A program made the translations under genes and the position numbers. A DNA stretch of 64,000 nucleotides, from assembly GCA_034331105.1 (NCBI GenBank), contig JAXQGB010000012.1, positions 356,522 through 420,521 of the forward strand, read 5' to 3'. The notes under the pieces were generated by a model. It saw only the letters and a program-made list of their open reading frames with translations, did no database searches and was not told the origin of the DNA. Positions 8,244 through 16,541 of this stretch are shown here, one piece after another. The DNA comes from Caenicola sp034331105. Its GTDB lineage: Bacteria; Synergistota; Synergistia; Synergistales; Synergistaceae. Position 1 is the first letter of the stretch. The number at the start of each line of letters is the position of its first letter.

Positions 8244-8885
8244 CTATTTTTCCAATACAGCCATTACTCTTGCTGGGCCTCCGTCCTGGTCTTCCAGAGA
8301 CAGGGGGAGCGCCGCCATACAGAATGGACTGTATCCCACCTTGTCCAGATTCCTCAGGTTCTCAAGGATAACGAGACCCTTAGAGAGCAATATCCTGTGG
8401 ATATCATTTGAAGGCGCATTTACCGGGTCAACTGAGACGGCATCAAATCCGACCCCTTTAAGTTTTTTCTCTGAAAGCCATTCAGCGGAGAGGGGAGAAA
8501 GGACAGGAAAATCAGTCAGGTACTCCTCGGTATTCCATTTTTCTGACCATCCTGTTCTAAAAAGGAGGAAGTCCGCACCTGATATCTGAGACGAGGTCAC
8601 CTTAATATCTGCCAGCTCTATCCTTCTTCCGGCACATCCTCTCACGTCCACGACCAAGCCAAAACCGAAGAATGTCTCATTAGGCAGTTGATCGAGACCC
8701 TTTCCATCGGCAATCATATGCGAAGGCGCGTCCATGTGAGTCCCGGTGTGAGAACTCAAAGAGATGAGAGTTGTCCGCCATCCGTTATCCTCCATTGTGG
8801 CGCCCTTCTTTACAGACGGTGGGATGTCGCCCGGAAAGACCATCATTCTGTCTGTGAGAGGCCAGCTGAGGTCGATAACTCTCAC
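8244..8885 (-). CDS. cyclase family protein (kynurenine formamidase-like)
   Basis: Metal-dependent amidohydrolase-like protein of the cyclase family (Pfam Cyclase), 213 residues. The metal-binding signature HTGTHMDAPSH is near residues 46-56. The family includes bacterial kynurenine formamidase KynB and isatin hydrolase, but no kyn genes are nearby, so the substrate is open. It is the last gene of a minus-strand group with the PLP enzyme at 8889-10355 (3-nt gap) and the threonine synthase-like gene. Co-transcription with these suggests a role in amino-acid or amide breakdown. Confidence 0.8.
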   Translation of the reverse strand: MRVIDLSWPLTDRMMVFPGDIPPSVKKGATMEDNGWRTTLISLSSHTGTHMDAPSHMIADGKGLDQLPNETFFGFGLVVDVRGCAGRRIELADIKVTSSQISGADFLLFRTGWSEKWNTEEYLTDFPVLSPLSAEWLSEKKLKGVGFDAVSVDPVNAPSNDIHRILLSKGLVILENLRNLDKVGYSPFCMAALPLSLEDQDGGPARVMAVLEK

Positions 8886-8888
8886 CCG

Positions 8889-10355
8889 CTATTCTCCCAG
8901 TCCGGTCATTTTGTTGAACTCATCGATCTTTTTATCGATAAGGTCAGCCATACGGTGGACGCTCTTCCAGTAGTCCGGGTCGTACCACTGGGCGTTGAGT
9001 TCTTCGCTCGTCTTGCCCTGTTGCTCCACCCATGTGTAGTACTTCAGGTTGTGTATCCTTTTGCGGTCGTAGTAGTTCAGCTCCATCATACCGTCGATGC
9101 CCATACCCAGGACGAATCTCTGATGGTCGACAGCAGCTCTGAGCGGCGAGTATGCTCCAAGCTCAGCGCGCATCTCTTCGAGCCTGGAAGTGTACATCTC
9201 CATGGAGTCGGTCAGGACTGTGAGAATTACGTCGTTTTCCGTGAGTTCGTAGTACTTTGCCATCTTTATCGCCATTGCTACGTTTGCCGCGCCGGAGATG
9301 CCCATCAGAGGCAGCTGTGATATGAACTCATCTGAAAGTCCCATGCTTCTCAGGTATTCCTGTCCTTCAGGTTCGTTGCAGAGACGTATCATCGCCATGC
9401 AGTTGTTGTCGTCTATCGCAAAGACAAGGTCTGTGTTTTTGACGTTGTGGACCCATGGTATGTGCTTGTCGCCGATGCCCTCGATACGGTGTTCACCAAA
9501 TCCGTTGAGGTAAAGGGTCGGACACTGAAGAGCCTCGCCCACTCCGACTTTGCTATCGGGGAATATCTCTTTGAGGTAATCTCCGCATGCCGTCGTGCCT
9601 GCGGATCCGGATGTGACTACAACTCCGGCGTACCTGTCCTTCGGACCCATTGACTTTTTAAGGGCCTCTTCCATAGCGCTTCCAGTTACATAGTAGTGCC
9701 AGAGGTGATTGCCCATCTCGTCGAACTGGTTGAATATGACTGCTTCGGGACGGGAGGCGCGTATCCTTGCGACCTCATCGTATATTTCCTTGACGTTGCT
9801 CTCTGTGCCGGGGGTGGCGATTATCTCGCCTGCCACTGTCCGCAGCCATTCGAAGCGTTCCTTGCTCATGCCTTCAGGGAGTATCGCGATGGATTCGCAG
9901 CCGAGCAGCTGTGCGTTGTAGGCTCCGCCCCTGCAGTAGTTGCCGGTTGACGGCCAAACTGCCTTCTGGCATGTAGGGTCGAACTGTCCTGTCACGAGAC
10001 GGGGGACAAGGCATCCGAAGCTTGCCCCGACCTTGTGTGCTCCTGTAGGGAACCACTTGCCGCATAGCGCTATGATGCGTGCCTTGACTCCGGTGAACTC
10101 GCTTGGGAATTCCAGTGTGTTGACCTCACCGAACAGTCCCCCGGTTTTTTTAGGCTCATTCTTCCATGTGATGCGGAAAAGGTTTGCGGGGTCAACGTCC
10201 CAGAGGCCTGTCTTTTTCAGCTTTCCCCTGATCCCGGCAGGCGTGTATTTTTCAGGGTCCCTCATCTGCTTGAATGTCGGTATCAGGATATTCCTCTTTT
10301 TTGCCATTTCTACTGCGTTTTTAAGCTTCTCTTCGTGGACTGTAAGATCGATCAC
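8889..10355 (-). CDS. fold-type-II PLP-dependent enzyme of unknown substrate
   Basis: 488-residue member of the cysteine synthase/tryptophan synthase-beta (fold II) PLP superfamily. The probable PLP lysine is in TGAHKVGAS (around residue 107); the asparagine loop PSTGNYCRGG and the phosphate loop TSGSAGTTA follow in order. It is longer than cysteine synthase or threonine synthase, with a C-terminal extension after residue 400 (NLKYYTWVEQQG). Similar proteins are generally annotated only as PLP-dependent beta subunit. It sits 41 nt downstream of a threonine synthase-like gene and 3 nt upstream of a cyclase. A lyase, beta-replacing enzyme or racemase are all possible. Confidence 0.75.
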   Translation of the reverse strand: MIDLTVHEEKLKNAVEMAKKRNILIPTFKQMRDPEKYTPAGIRGKLKKTGLWDVDPANLFRITWKNEPKKTGGLFGEVNTLEFPSEFTGVKARIIALCGKWFPTGAHKVGASFGCLVPRLVTGQFDPTCQKAVWPSTGNYCRGGAYNAQLLGCESIAILPEGMSKERFEWLRTVAGEIIATPGTESNVKEIYDEVARIRASRPEAVIFNQFDEMGNHLWHYYVTGSAMEEALKKSMGPKDRYAGVVVTSGSAGTTACGDYLKEIFPDSKVGVGEALQCPTLYLNGFGEHRIEGIGDKHIPWVHNVKNTDLVFAIDDNNCMAMIRLCNEPEGQEYLRSMGLSDEFISQLPLMGISGAANVAMAIKMAKYYELTENDVILTVLTDSMEMYTSRLEEMRAELGAYSPLRAAVDHQRFVLGMGIDGMMELNYYDRKRIHNLKYYTWVEQQGKTSEELNAQWYDPDYWKSVHRMADLIDKKIDEFNKMTGLGE

Positions 10356-10396
10356 TGAATATTTCCCCCTTCAGGATATTTTGCTTTTTTGTCAGT

Positions 10397-11635
10397 TCAT
10401 CGTAAGGCGATGAGCCTTGAAAATTCCCCTATGTCCGGAGCGCATAAGAGCGCCTGTCCTACGGATCTCTTCGCGCTATCGATATCCTTCAGTCCGTTTC
10501 CGGTAACCACTACCGCGATCGTTTCTTCCGGGCCGGTCTCTCCTGCCATGGACATCTTGCGGAATCCCGCGAAGCCCGTTACTCCCGCTGGTTCTCCGAA
10601 AACCCCGGAGGAGCGTGCAAGTTCCGGGATGGCGGAGAGTATTTCATCATCTGAAACTGTCACTGCCGAACCTCCGGACTTCCTTATTGCCCTGAGTGCC
10701 TTTGCCCAGTTTCTCGGAGCACCTACCGAGATGCTGTCTGCTATCGTATCTGCAGGACCGAAGTCCACCCTTTTGGAATTCTCCATTATCGCTTTGTATA
10801 TAGGGCTGGAACCCTCTGCCTGAACTCCTGTGATCTTAGGCATTCTGTCGATGAGCCCCAGATCGAGCAGGTCCCTGAATCCTTTGTAGAGTCCCCCTAT
10901 GCAGCATCCGTCCCCGACCGAAATAAATACCCTGTCCGGGACCTCCCAGTTCAGCTGTTCGGCGATCTCCATAGCGCAGGTCTTTTTGCCCTCTACAAGG
11001 TAAGGGTTGATCGCGCAGTTCCTGTTGTACCAGCCGAATTTTTCTATCGCTGCCGTTGCAAGGTCGAATGCGTCGGCATAATCGCCTTTGACAAGGACAA
11101 CGTTCGCCCCGTAGACAAGAAGCTGCGTCACCTTTGCCGCAGGGGCTTTCTCAGGGACAAATATATATGAGCCCAGGCCTGCCACGGCGGCAAAACCCGA
11201 AAGCGAGCTGGCGGCGTTTCCCGTTGATGCGCATGCGACGACTTTCTGCCCAAAGTCCAGGGCTTTTGCAACGCCCACCGCGCTGGCCCTGTCCTTTAGC
11301 GAGGCAGTCGGGTTCCTTCCGTCGTCCTTTATGTAAAGTTTTTTGACTCCGTATTTCGAGGCCATTCTTTTGTTCTCATAAAGAGGGGTCCATCCGACAG
11401 AGAGGTCGGGGATGTTCGCGTCATTCAGGATCGGCAATGTATCCCTGTATCTCCACATCGACATATCCCTGCTGACAGAAAGGGAATCTTTCGTGATCCG
11501 TTTCTTTGCGTTATTGACATCGTAGAGAACATCAAGTGTACCGTCGAGTCCGCAGGTATCACAGACATACCTGTCCACAGAAGGTTCATGTTCCCTCCCG
11601 CAAAGTACGCATTTAAGAATTTCAGGCCTGGCCAT
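10397..11635 (-). CDS. thrC: threonine synthase-like PLP enzyme with zinc ribbon
   Basis: Fold-type-II PLP enzyme, 412 residues. Two CxxC pairs at the N-terminus (CVLC near residue 7 and CDTC near residue 25) form a zinc ribbon as in many bacterial and archaeal threonine synthases. The PLP lysine is in NPTASLKDRAS, followed by the glycine/asparagine loop STGNAASSLSG. The ATG chosen follows GGGGTGGGG; a longer frame to 11794 has no ribosome site and low-complexity codons. It could convert phosphohomoserine to threonine, or run as a threonine/serine-type lyase, because it is grouped with a second PLP enzyme and a cyclase instead of with homoserine genes. Confidence 0.78.
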   Translation of the reverse strand: MARPEILKCVLCGREHEPSVDRYVCDTCGLDGTLDVLYDVNNAKKRITKDSLSVSRDMSMWRYRDTLPILNDANIPDLSVGWTPLYENKRMASKYGVKKLYIKDDGRNPTASLKDRASAVGVAKALDFGQKVVACASTGNAASSLSGFAAVAGLGSYIFVPEKAPAAKVTQLLVYGANVVLVKGDYADAFDLATAAIEKFGWYNRNCAINPYLVEGKKTCAMEIAEQLNWEVPDRVFISVGDGCCIGGLYKGFRDLLDLGLIDRMPKITGVQAEGSSPIYKAIMENSKRVDFGPADTIADSISVGAPRNWAKALRAIRKSGGSAVTVSDDEILSAIPELARSSGVFGEPAGVTGFAGFRKMSMAGETGPEETIAVVVTGNGLKDIDSAKRSVGQALLCAPDIGEFSRLIALR

Positions 11636-11819
11636 ATTCCCCACCCCTTGAGAGATGCTTTGTCTATATATATATATTATACTTTGTAAGTACTTTTCAA
11701 TCCATTCCTGAAGATAGTTCATAATTTCTGGATGTGGTCGGGACTGATTTTTATGTATCAGTCGTTTAAAATAGTATATAATGTCCAATGTCAATTTAAT
11801 AAATAAAGAGGTGCTTCAC

Positions 11820-13535
11820 TTGTTGCCATTTTCCGCCTTAATTAAAAAAGTTAACACCATGATCATCATCTCCATCCTTATATCGACAGGAGGCTTTGTC
11901 TCATGTGCATCGGCATATGAGATCAAGGCTGCACCGCTGAATCCACTTTTTGTGGAATGGCAGAAAAAAATGGATGCTGCAAGGACATCAACCAAGGAAA
12001 AAGCAAGCACTGATCTTTTGGGCGAAGATGTCGCCCATGGTTATGCACCTTCCCCTGTGAACTGGTCGCATCTTGAAAACGAGACATACAGCGTGATCAA
12101 CACGACCAAAAGGTCCGGGACAAACCCCGCGAACTATGACTTAAGGCCGGAGATGCCTGCTGTGAGGAACCAGGATCCATTTGGGACCTGCTGGACCTTT
12201 TCTGCAATGGCAGCAGCAGAATCCAACCTTATCCACGAAAAAGCCATACTGACAAAGGACAACGCAGACCTTTCAGAATGGTATCTTGCTTATTACGGTT
12301 ACAATGATGAATCTTTTGAGTTGCCCTCCTTCACATATCCCTGGGACATGGAATACTACAATTTAGGTGGGGATGACTGGAGGTCTGCGGCCATCCTGAC
12401 AAGGGGGACCGGCTTTCTCGACGAATCATCTGCCGCGTATCCACAGAGTACTGCTGCTGCTTACAAACCTGATGTGAAGGCAAGAAAGTACAAACTCAAA
12501 AACGTTCTTTACCTTGGTAACCTCGGAGATAAAGAAGTAAGGCTGAATGACAGCCGCAAAGAGACGATCAAGGAAGCTATAAGAACTTACGGGGCTGTCA
12601 GTATCGGCATATATCAGGGAAGTGACAGTTTATATCTTAACGAAACGACCAAGGCATACTTCATTAGTACCGGAGAAATAAGTCCCAATCACGCGGTAAC
12701 AGTAGTTGGCTGGGATGATAATTATGACAGGTTAAATTTCAATGAATCATACAGGCCGACGAATAACGGAGCATGGATAGTAAGGAACAGTTGGGGAAAT
12801 GCATGGGGAGACGGGGGGCATTACTATGTTTCGTATGAAGAAGGTTCTCTATACGACGGCGTTGTATATGACACAGTGGCTGCCCCGGAGAAGGAAAAGA
12901 TTTACCAGTACGACCCGCTTGGCCTCTGCAACTTTATTGATTTTGAGTCCGCTAACCCTGTCTATTTCGCCAATATATTCACTGCATCGCGGAATGAGAA
13001 GATAGACTCGGTATCGTTCTATACGAGTTATCCCGACAGCACATGCACAGTGAAAGTTTACAAAAACTGCGGGGACGATCCCGTGGGTAGGACCCTTGCA
13101 GTTCAAAGGAGCGTCACTGTCGCGGCTCCCGGTTACAACACTGTGGATCTGGGTTCAGAGACAGTGATCGAGCGTAACAGCAAGTTTTCCGTGGTAGTGA
13201 GCATTGCACTGCCGGCACCTTCGACCTCTTCAAGGGGGTCCGTAATGATGTACCCTGCAGTACCGGTTGAATATCCGATATCCGGATATTCAAATAAGGC
13301 GACTGCTTCTGCGGGACAGAGTTTCATATCTTCTGACGGGATCAACTGGGAAGACCTCACGGAAAAGTCGGGCTATGCGCAGGCAAATGTCTGCATTAAG
13401 GCATTCGGAACATCCGATGATACTGACCCAAGCGGTGAAAGCAGCGGCGGCTGTTCGACGGGACCGGGGATGATAATGATCCTTACGCTCGCAGTCCTGC
13501 CGTTTATGTTTGAAGGTAAGAAGTACAGACATTAA
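11820..13535 (+). CDS. exported papain-family (C1) protease with SYNERG-CTERM, copy 1
   Basis: Extracellular or surface cysteine protease, 571 residues from the proposed TTG start. The TTG follows AAAGAGGTG, and the paralogue at 14737 has the same arrangement. Signal peptide to about residue 33 (CASA-YEI). Peptidase C1 domain with oxyanion Gln118, Cys124 (GTCWTF), His291 (NHAVTVVGW) and Asn323 (RNSWGN). A beta-rich lectin-like domain follows (about 365-520). The tail SSGGCSTGPG, a hydrophobic helix and GKKYRH match the SYNERG-CTERM surface-sorting pattern. It probably digests external protein to feed amino-acid fermentation. About 60 percent of residues appear shared with copy 2. Confidence 0.9.
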   Translation: MLPFSALIKKVNTMIIISILISTGGFVSCASAYEIKAAPLNPLFVEWQKKMDAARTSTKEKASTDLLGEDVAHGYAPSPVNWSHLENETYSVINTTKRSGTNPANYDLRPEMPAVRNQDPFGTCWTFSAMAAAESNLIHEKAILTKDNADLSEWYLAYYGYNDESFELPSFTYPWDMEYYNLGGDDWRSAAILTRGTGFLDESSAAYPQSTAAAYKPDVKARKYKLKNVLYLGNLGDKEVRLNDSRKETIKEAIRTYGAVSIGIYQGSDSLYLNETTKAYFISTGEISPNHAVTVVGWDDNYDRLNFNESYRPTNNGAWIVRNSWGNAWGDGGHYYVSYEEGSLYDGVVYDTVAAPEKEKIYQYDPLGLCNFIDFESANPVYFANIFTASRNEKIDSVSFYTSYPDSTCTVKVYKNCGDDPVGRTLAVQRSVTVAAPGYNTVDLGSETVIERNSKFSVVVSIALPAPSTSSRGSVMMYPAVPVEYPISGYSNKATASAGQSFISSDGINWEDLTEKSGYAQANVCIKAFGTSDDTDPSGESSGGCSTGPGMIMILTLAVLPFMFEGKKYRH

Positions 13536-13593
13536 ATTGCCAGGCGGGCTATAAAGACAAATATTCATCATACGTTTTAATATATAATATTTA

Positions 13594-13628
13594 AAGAGGG
13601 CTGTGTCTGCATGACAGGCCCTCTTTTC
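13594..13628 (+). terminator. intrinsic terminator after protease copy 1
   Basis: Arms AAGAGGGC (13594-13601) and GCCCTCTT (13618-13625), an imperfect inner stem, and a T-rich 3' side. It separates the first protease from the unknown gene at 13661. Confidence 0.75.
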
Positions 13629-13660
13629 TCAAATGATACTAAGGAAAGGATCTCGGATTG

Positions 13661-14671
13661 ATGATATTTTTTGTTAGAAGCGGTCCCGAAACCATAGTCT
13701 TCACTTTCACCAAGAATTTCGACAAAGCAGAGCAGATACTGCTCAGCTGGGGTGAGTATGCCGGCAGCAACATTGAAGAGGCTTTTTCCATTTCAGGCGA
13801 GTTCAGCCGGATAGTAGTGGCCCGCATCAAAAACGAATCAGGTGAGAAAGAGGAGCTCAGGGTCTACATCTCAGAGACCTCCATACAGCGTCTCCTCTGT
13901 ATGATGCTCAACGCGAGGCTCGGCGATGGGATCACCGAAAGCAGGATGCAGCCCGGCTATATACTTATGAGATTATTGGGCGACATTGATAAGGGAATAG
14001 AAAAGATAAGGGAGGACTTTGGCGGAAAGCTCATATCGAACGATCCATACTTCAGTGAACCCCTTCCGGAAGATTCCTCAGTCATCTACTTCACGGCTGA
14101 ACCGCTCAACCACCAGATACCGCACTCACGCATGCACAGTGAGGCCCTTTACGTTGCTGAACATTCAAAGGAAAAACTGATCGCAACGCTGAGAATGAGG
14201 CAGAACGAATACCTCGGTGACTCCATGGGGACTCCCGACTGGAACAGCATGGATATTCAGATCGGTGACAAGGAAGCTCGTTTCAGCGTCCACAGAAAGA
14301 GGATATGGAACGCGGTCCAGGGGCTTCAGATAGGAACGATACTGGAAGAGGGTTGGAAAAGGGAATACACGCTGATGGGGAAAGTGGTCAACGTATATGT
14401 CCTTAAACTTTTTACCCCTCTTGACGAGGAATCGGTAAAAGGATTCCTCTCCGGACTGGAATATGATGACTCAGGTGAACGTGTGGCTGACCTGGACCTC
14501 TACTTCAAAGGCAAAAAGATCAGCTGGAAGGATAGAGGGAAGGAGGGAGGGCTTTCAAAGACTGAACTTGGAATGGCAGCAAGGAAGAGAATGCTGGAAA
14601 AACTTGACAAGTATTCGCTCTTAAAAATGCACAAGCTTGATGAAGAGCTCAAGCCGTCAAATGAAAAGTAG
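13661..14671 (+). CDS. unrecognised 336-residue protein between two proteases
   Basis: I do not recognise this family. The start ATG follows AAGGAAAGGA; a TTG directly before it is less likely. No signal peptide, no clear membrane segment, no repeats. The sequence is hydrophilic and mixed alpha/beta. It has recurrent charged stretches near the C-terminus (GKKISWKDRGKEGG, AARKRMLEKLDKY) and an aromatic/Met-rich N-terminus (MIFFVRSGPETIVFTF). Coding bias looks like the neighbours. It is 65 nt upstream of the second C1 protease with no terminator between, so co-expression with that protease is likely. A cytoplasmic regulator or a secretion-related factor is only a guess. Confidence 0.8.
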   Translation: MIFFVRSGPETIVFTFTKNFDKAEQILLSWGEYAGSNIEEAFSISGEFSRIVVARIKNESGEKEELRVYISETSIQRLLCMMLNARLGDGITESRMQPGYILMRLLGDIDKGIEKIREDFGGKLISNDPYFSEPLPEDSSVIYFTAEPLNHQIPHSRMHSEALYVAEHSKEKLIATLRMRQNEYLGDSMGTPDWNSMDIQIGDKEARFSVHRKRIWNAVQGLQIGTILEEGWKREYTLMGKVVNVYVLKLFTPLDEESVKGFLSGLEYDDSGERVADLDLYFKGKKISWKDRGKEGGLSKTELGMAARKRMLEKLDKYSLLKMHKLDEELKPSNEK

Positions 14672-14736
14672 TTTATCGGCTGCCCAAATACAGCCTGTAA
14701 TATTTGCTCTCAACTTTAAAAAAAGAGGTGTTTTAC

Positions 14737-16413
14737 TTGTCATCATTTTCTGCCACATTTAAAAAAACCTGCATCCTGGTCATCTTCTCCATCCTGACCC
14801 TGGCAGGAGGCTCTGTCTCATACTCATCGGCATCTGAGATCGTTGCGGCCCCCCTCAACCCGCTTTTTGTCGAATGGCAGAAAAAAATGGACGAAACAAG
14901 GACATCAACCAAGAAAAAAGGAAGCACCGATCCTCTGAACTCAGATGCGTCATATGGCTATGCCCCCTCCCCGATCAATTGGTCACACCTTGAAAATGAG
15001 ATATACAGCGTAGTTAACTCTGCCGGCAGGATGGGAACAAACCCGGTGAGCTATGACCTGAGGCCTGAGATGCCGCCTGTAAGGAATCAGGGGTATTTTG
15101 GGACCTGCTGGACCTTTTCTGCAATGGCAGCGTCAGAGTCAAATCTTATCCATGAAAAAAAGATATTGACCAAGGATAATGCAGACCTTTCAGAGTGGTA
15201 CCTCGCTTATTATGGTTTTAACGACGAGTCAGACGAGTTGCCTTCCTTCACAAATGGGACTGAATACCCGTATCACGATGTAGGTGGAAACGACTGGCAG
15301 TCTGTCGCCCTTCTTACAAGAGGGACCGGATCTCTTGAGGAATCGTCTGCCGCATACCCCAGCAGCCCTGATGATGCTTACAAGCCTGATGTGATTACAA
15401 GAAAATATAAACTAAAGAATTCCCTCTACTTAGGGAATGCGGGGTCTTTGGAAGTCCCGCTTGACGAGGGCCGCAGAGATTTAGTAAAGGATGCAATAAG
15501 AAAGTACGGAACTGTCAGTATCGGAATAATGGCAGGTTATGATTCAGCAGGTTATCTTAACAAGGAGACCGGAGCCTACTATACAGGAGGTAAGGATCCC
15601 AACCACGCTGTGGGTTTAGTAGGCTGGGATGATAATTATTCAAAGGATAATTTTGGCAAATACAAGCCATCTTCTGACGGGGCCTGGATAATGAGGAACA
15701 GTTGGGGAGCTGATTGGGGTAAAAATGGATATTGCTACGTTTCCTACGAGGAAGAATCTTTGTGCTTTGGCGTCGTTTACGAAACAGTGGCTGCACCCGA
15801 CAAAGAAAAGATCTACCAGTATGACCCTCTCGGGCTCTGCAACTTCATTGATTATCTTTCGGTCGATACTGCATATTTTGCCAATATCTTTAGGGCTTCA
15901 AGAGACGAAAAGATAAACTCTGTCTCATTTTACACCAGTCTGCCCGATAGCCGGTGTACAGTAGAGATATATAAGGATTGCGGGGATGATCCCATCGGAG
16001 GGATCCTTGTTGCCACAAAGAGCCTTACTATTACAGCTCCCGGATATAATACAGTAGATCTTGACCCTGTTGTAAAGATATCAAAATACAGAAAATTTTC
16101 TGTTGTCGTAAGTATTTCGAAGTCTGATCGCTCGGATATTGTAATACCTGTTGAATATCCGATAACAGATTATACAGACAAGGCTAAGGCATCGGCAGGC
16201 CAGAGCTTCATCTCGTGTGACGGAACGGAATGGGAAGACCTGACGGGATTCTCAACCTATAAAAACGCCAACGTATGCATAAAAGCTTTTGGCACATCAG
16301 AGGATGACCCTGCAAACGGTGGAAGCAGCGGCGGCTGTACAACAGGACCGGGAGTGATCATCCTTATGACTCTTGCAGTCTTGCCCTTTGCGTGTACAGG
16401 GAAGAAGCATTGA
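14737..16413 (+). CDS. exported papain-family (C1) protease with SYNERG-CTERM, copy 2
   Basis: Paralogue of the protease at 11820, 558 residues from a TTG that follows AAAGAGGTG. Same order: signal peptide ending near SSASEI, prodomain-like linker, C1 domain (FGTCWTF, PNHAVGLVGWDD, MRNSWGADWG), lectin-like beta domain, then GGSSGGCTTGPG, a hydrophobic helix and GKKH. The catalytic Gln, Cys, His and Asn are all kept, so it should be active. Differences are concentrated around the substrate loops (residues about 155-230) and in a shorter linker before the last beta strands. This is consistent with tandem duplication and divergence in specificity. A terminator follows. Confidence 0.9.
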   Translation: MSSFSATFKKTCILVIFSILTLAGGSVSYSSASEIVAAPLNPLFVEWQKKMDETRTSTKKKGSTDPLNSDASYGYAPSPINWSHLENEIYSVVNSAGRMGTNPVSYDLRPEMPPVRNQGYFGTCWTFSAMAASESNLIHEKKILTKDNADLSEWYLAYYGFNDESDELPSFTNGTEYPYHDVGGNDWQSVALLTRGTGSLEESSAAYPSSPDDAYKPDVITRKYKLKNSLYLGNAGSLEVPLDEGRRDLVKDAIRKYGTVSIGIMAGYDSAGYLNKETGAYYTGGKDPNHAVGLVGWDDNYSKDNFGKYKPSSDGAWIMRNSWGADWGKNGYCYVSYEEESLCFGVVYETVAAPDKEKIYQYDPLGLCNFIDYLSVDTAYFANIFRASRDEKINSVSFYTSLPDSRCTVEIYKDCGDDPIGGILVATKSLTITAPGYNTVDLDPVVKISKYRKFSVVVSISKSDRSDIVIPVEYPITDYTDKAKASAGQSFISCDGTEWEDLTGFSTYKNANVCIKAFGTSEDDPANGGSSGGCTTGPGVIILMTLAVLPFACTGKKH

Positions 16414-16483
16414 CAGTAAGCAGGCAGATCATCTGATAAAACAGGCATTCAACGTACTTTTAATATGTGTTACCAAAGAAAAA

Positions 16484-16506
16484 GGGGCCTTTCGAAGAAA
16501 GGCCCC
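16484..16506. terminator. intrinsic terminator, 10-bp GC-rich stem
   Basis: GGGGCCTTTC (16484-16493), loop GAA, GAAAGGCCCC (16497-16506), between the convergent protease copy 2 and glycyl-radical enzyme genes. Confidence 0.85.
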
Positions 16507-16541
16507 TGATGCTTATAACTTACCTGTTGATCCGCGCTCGC

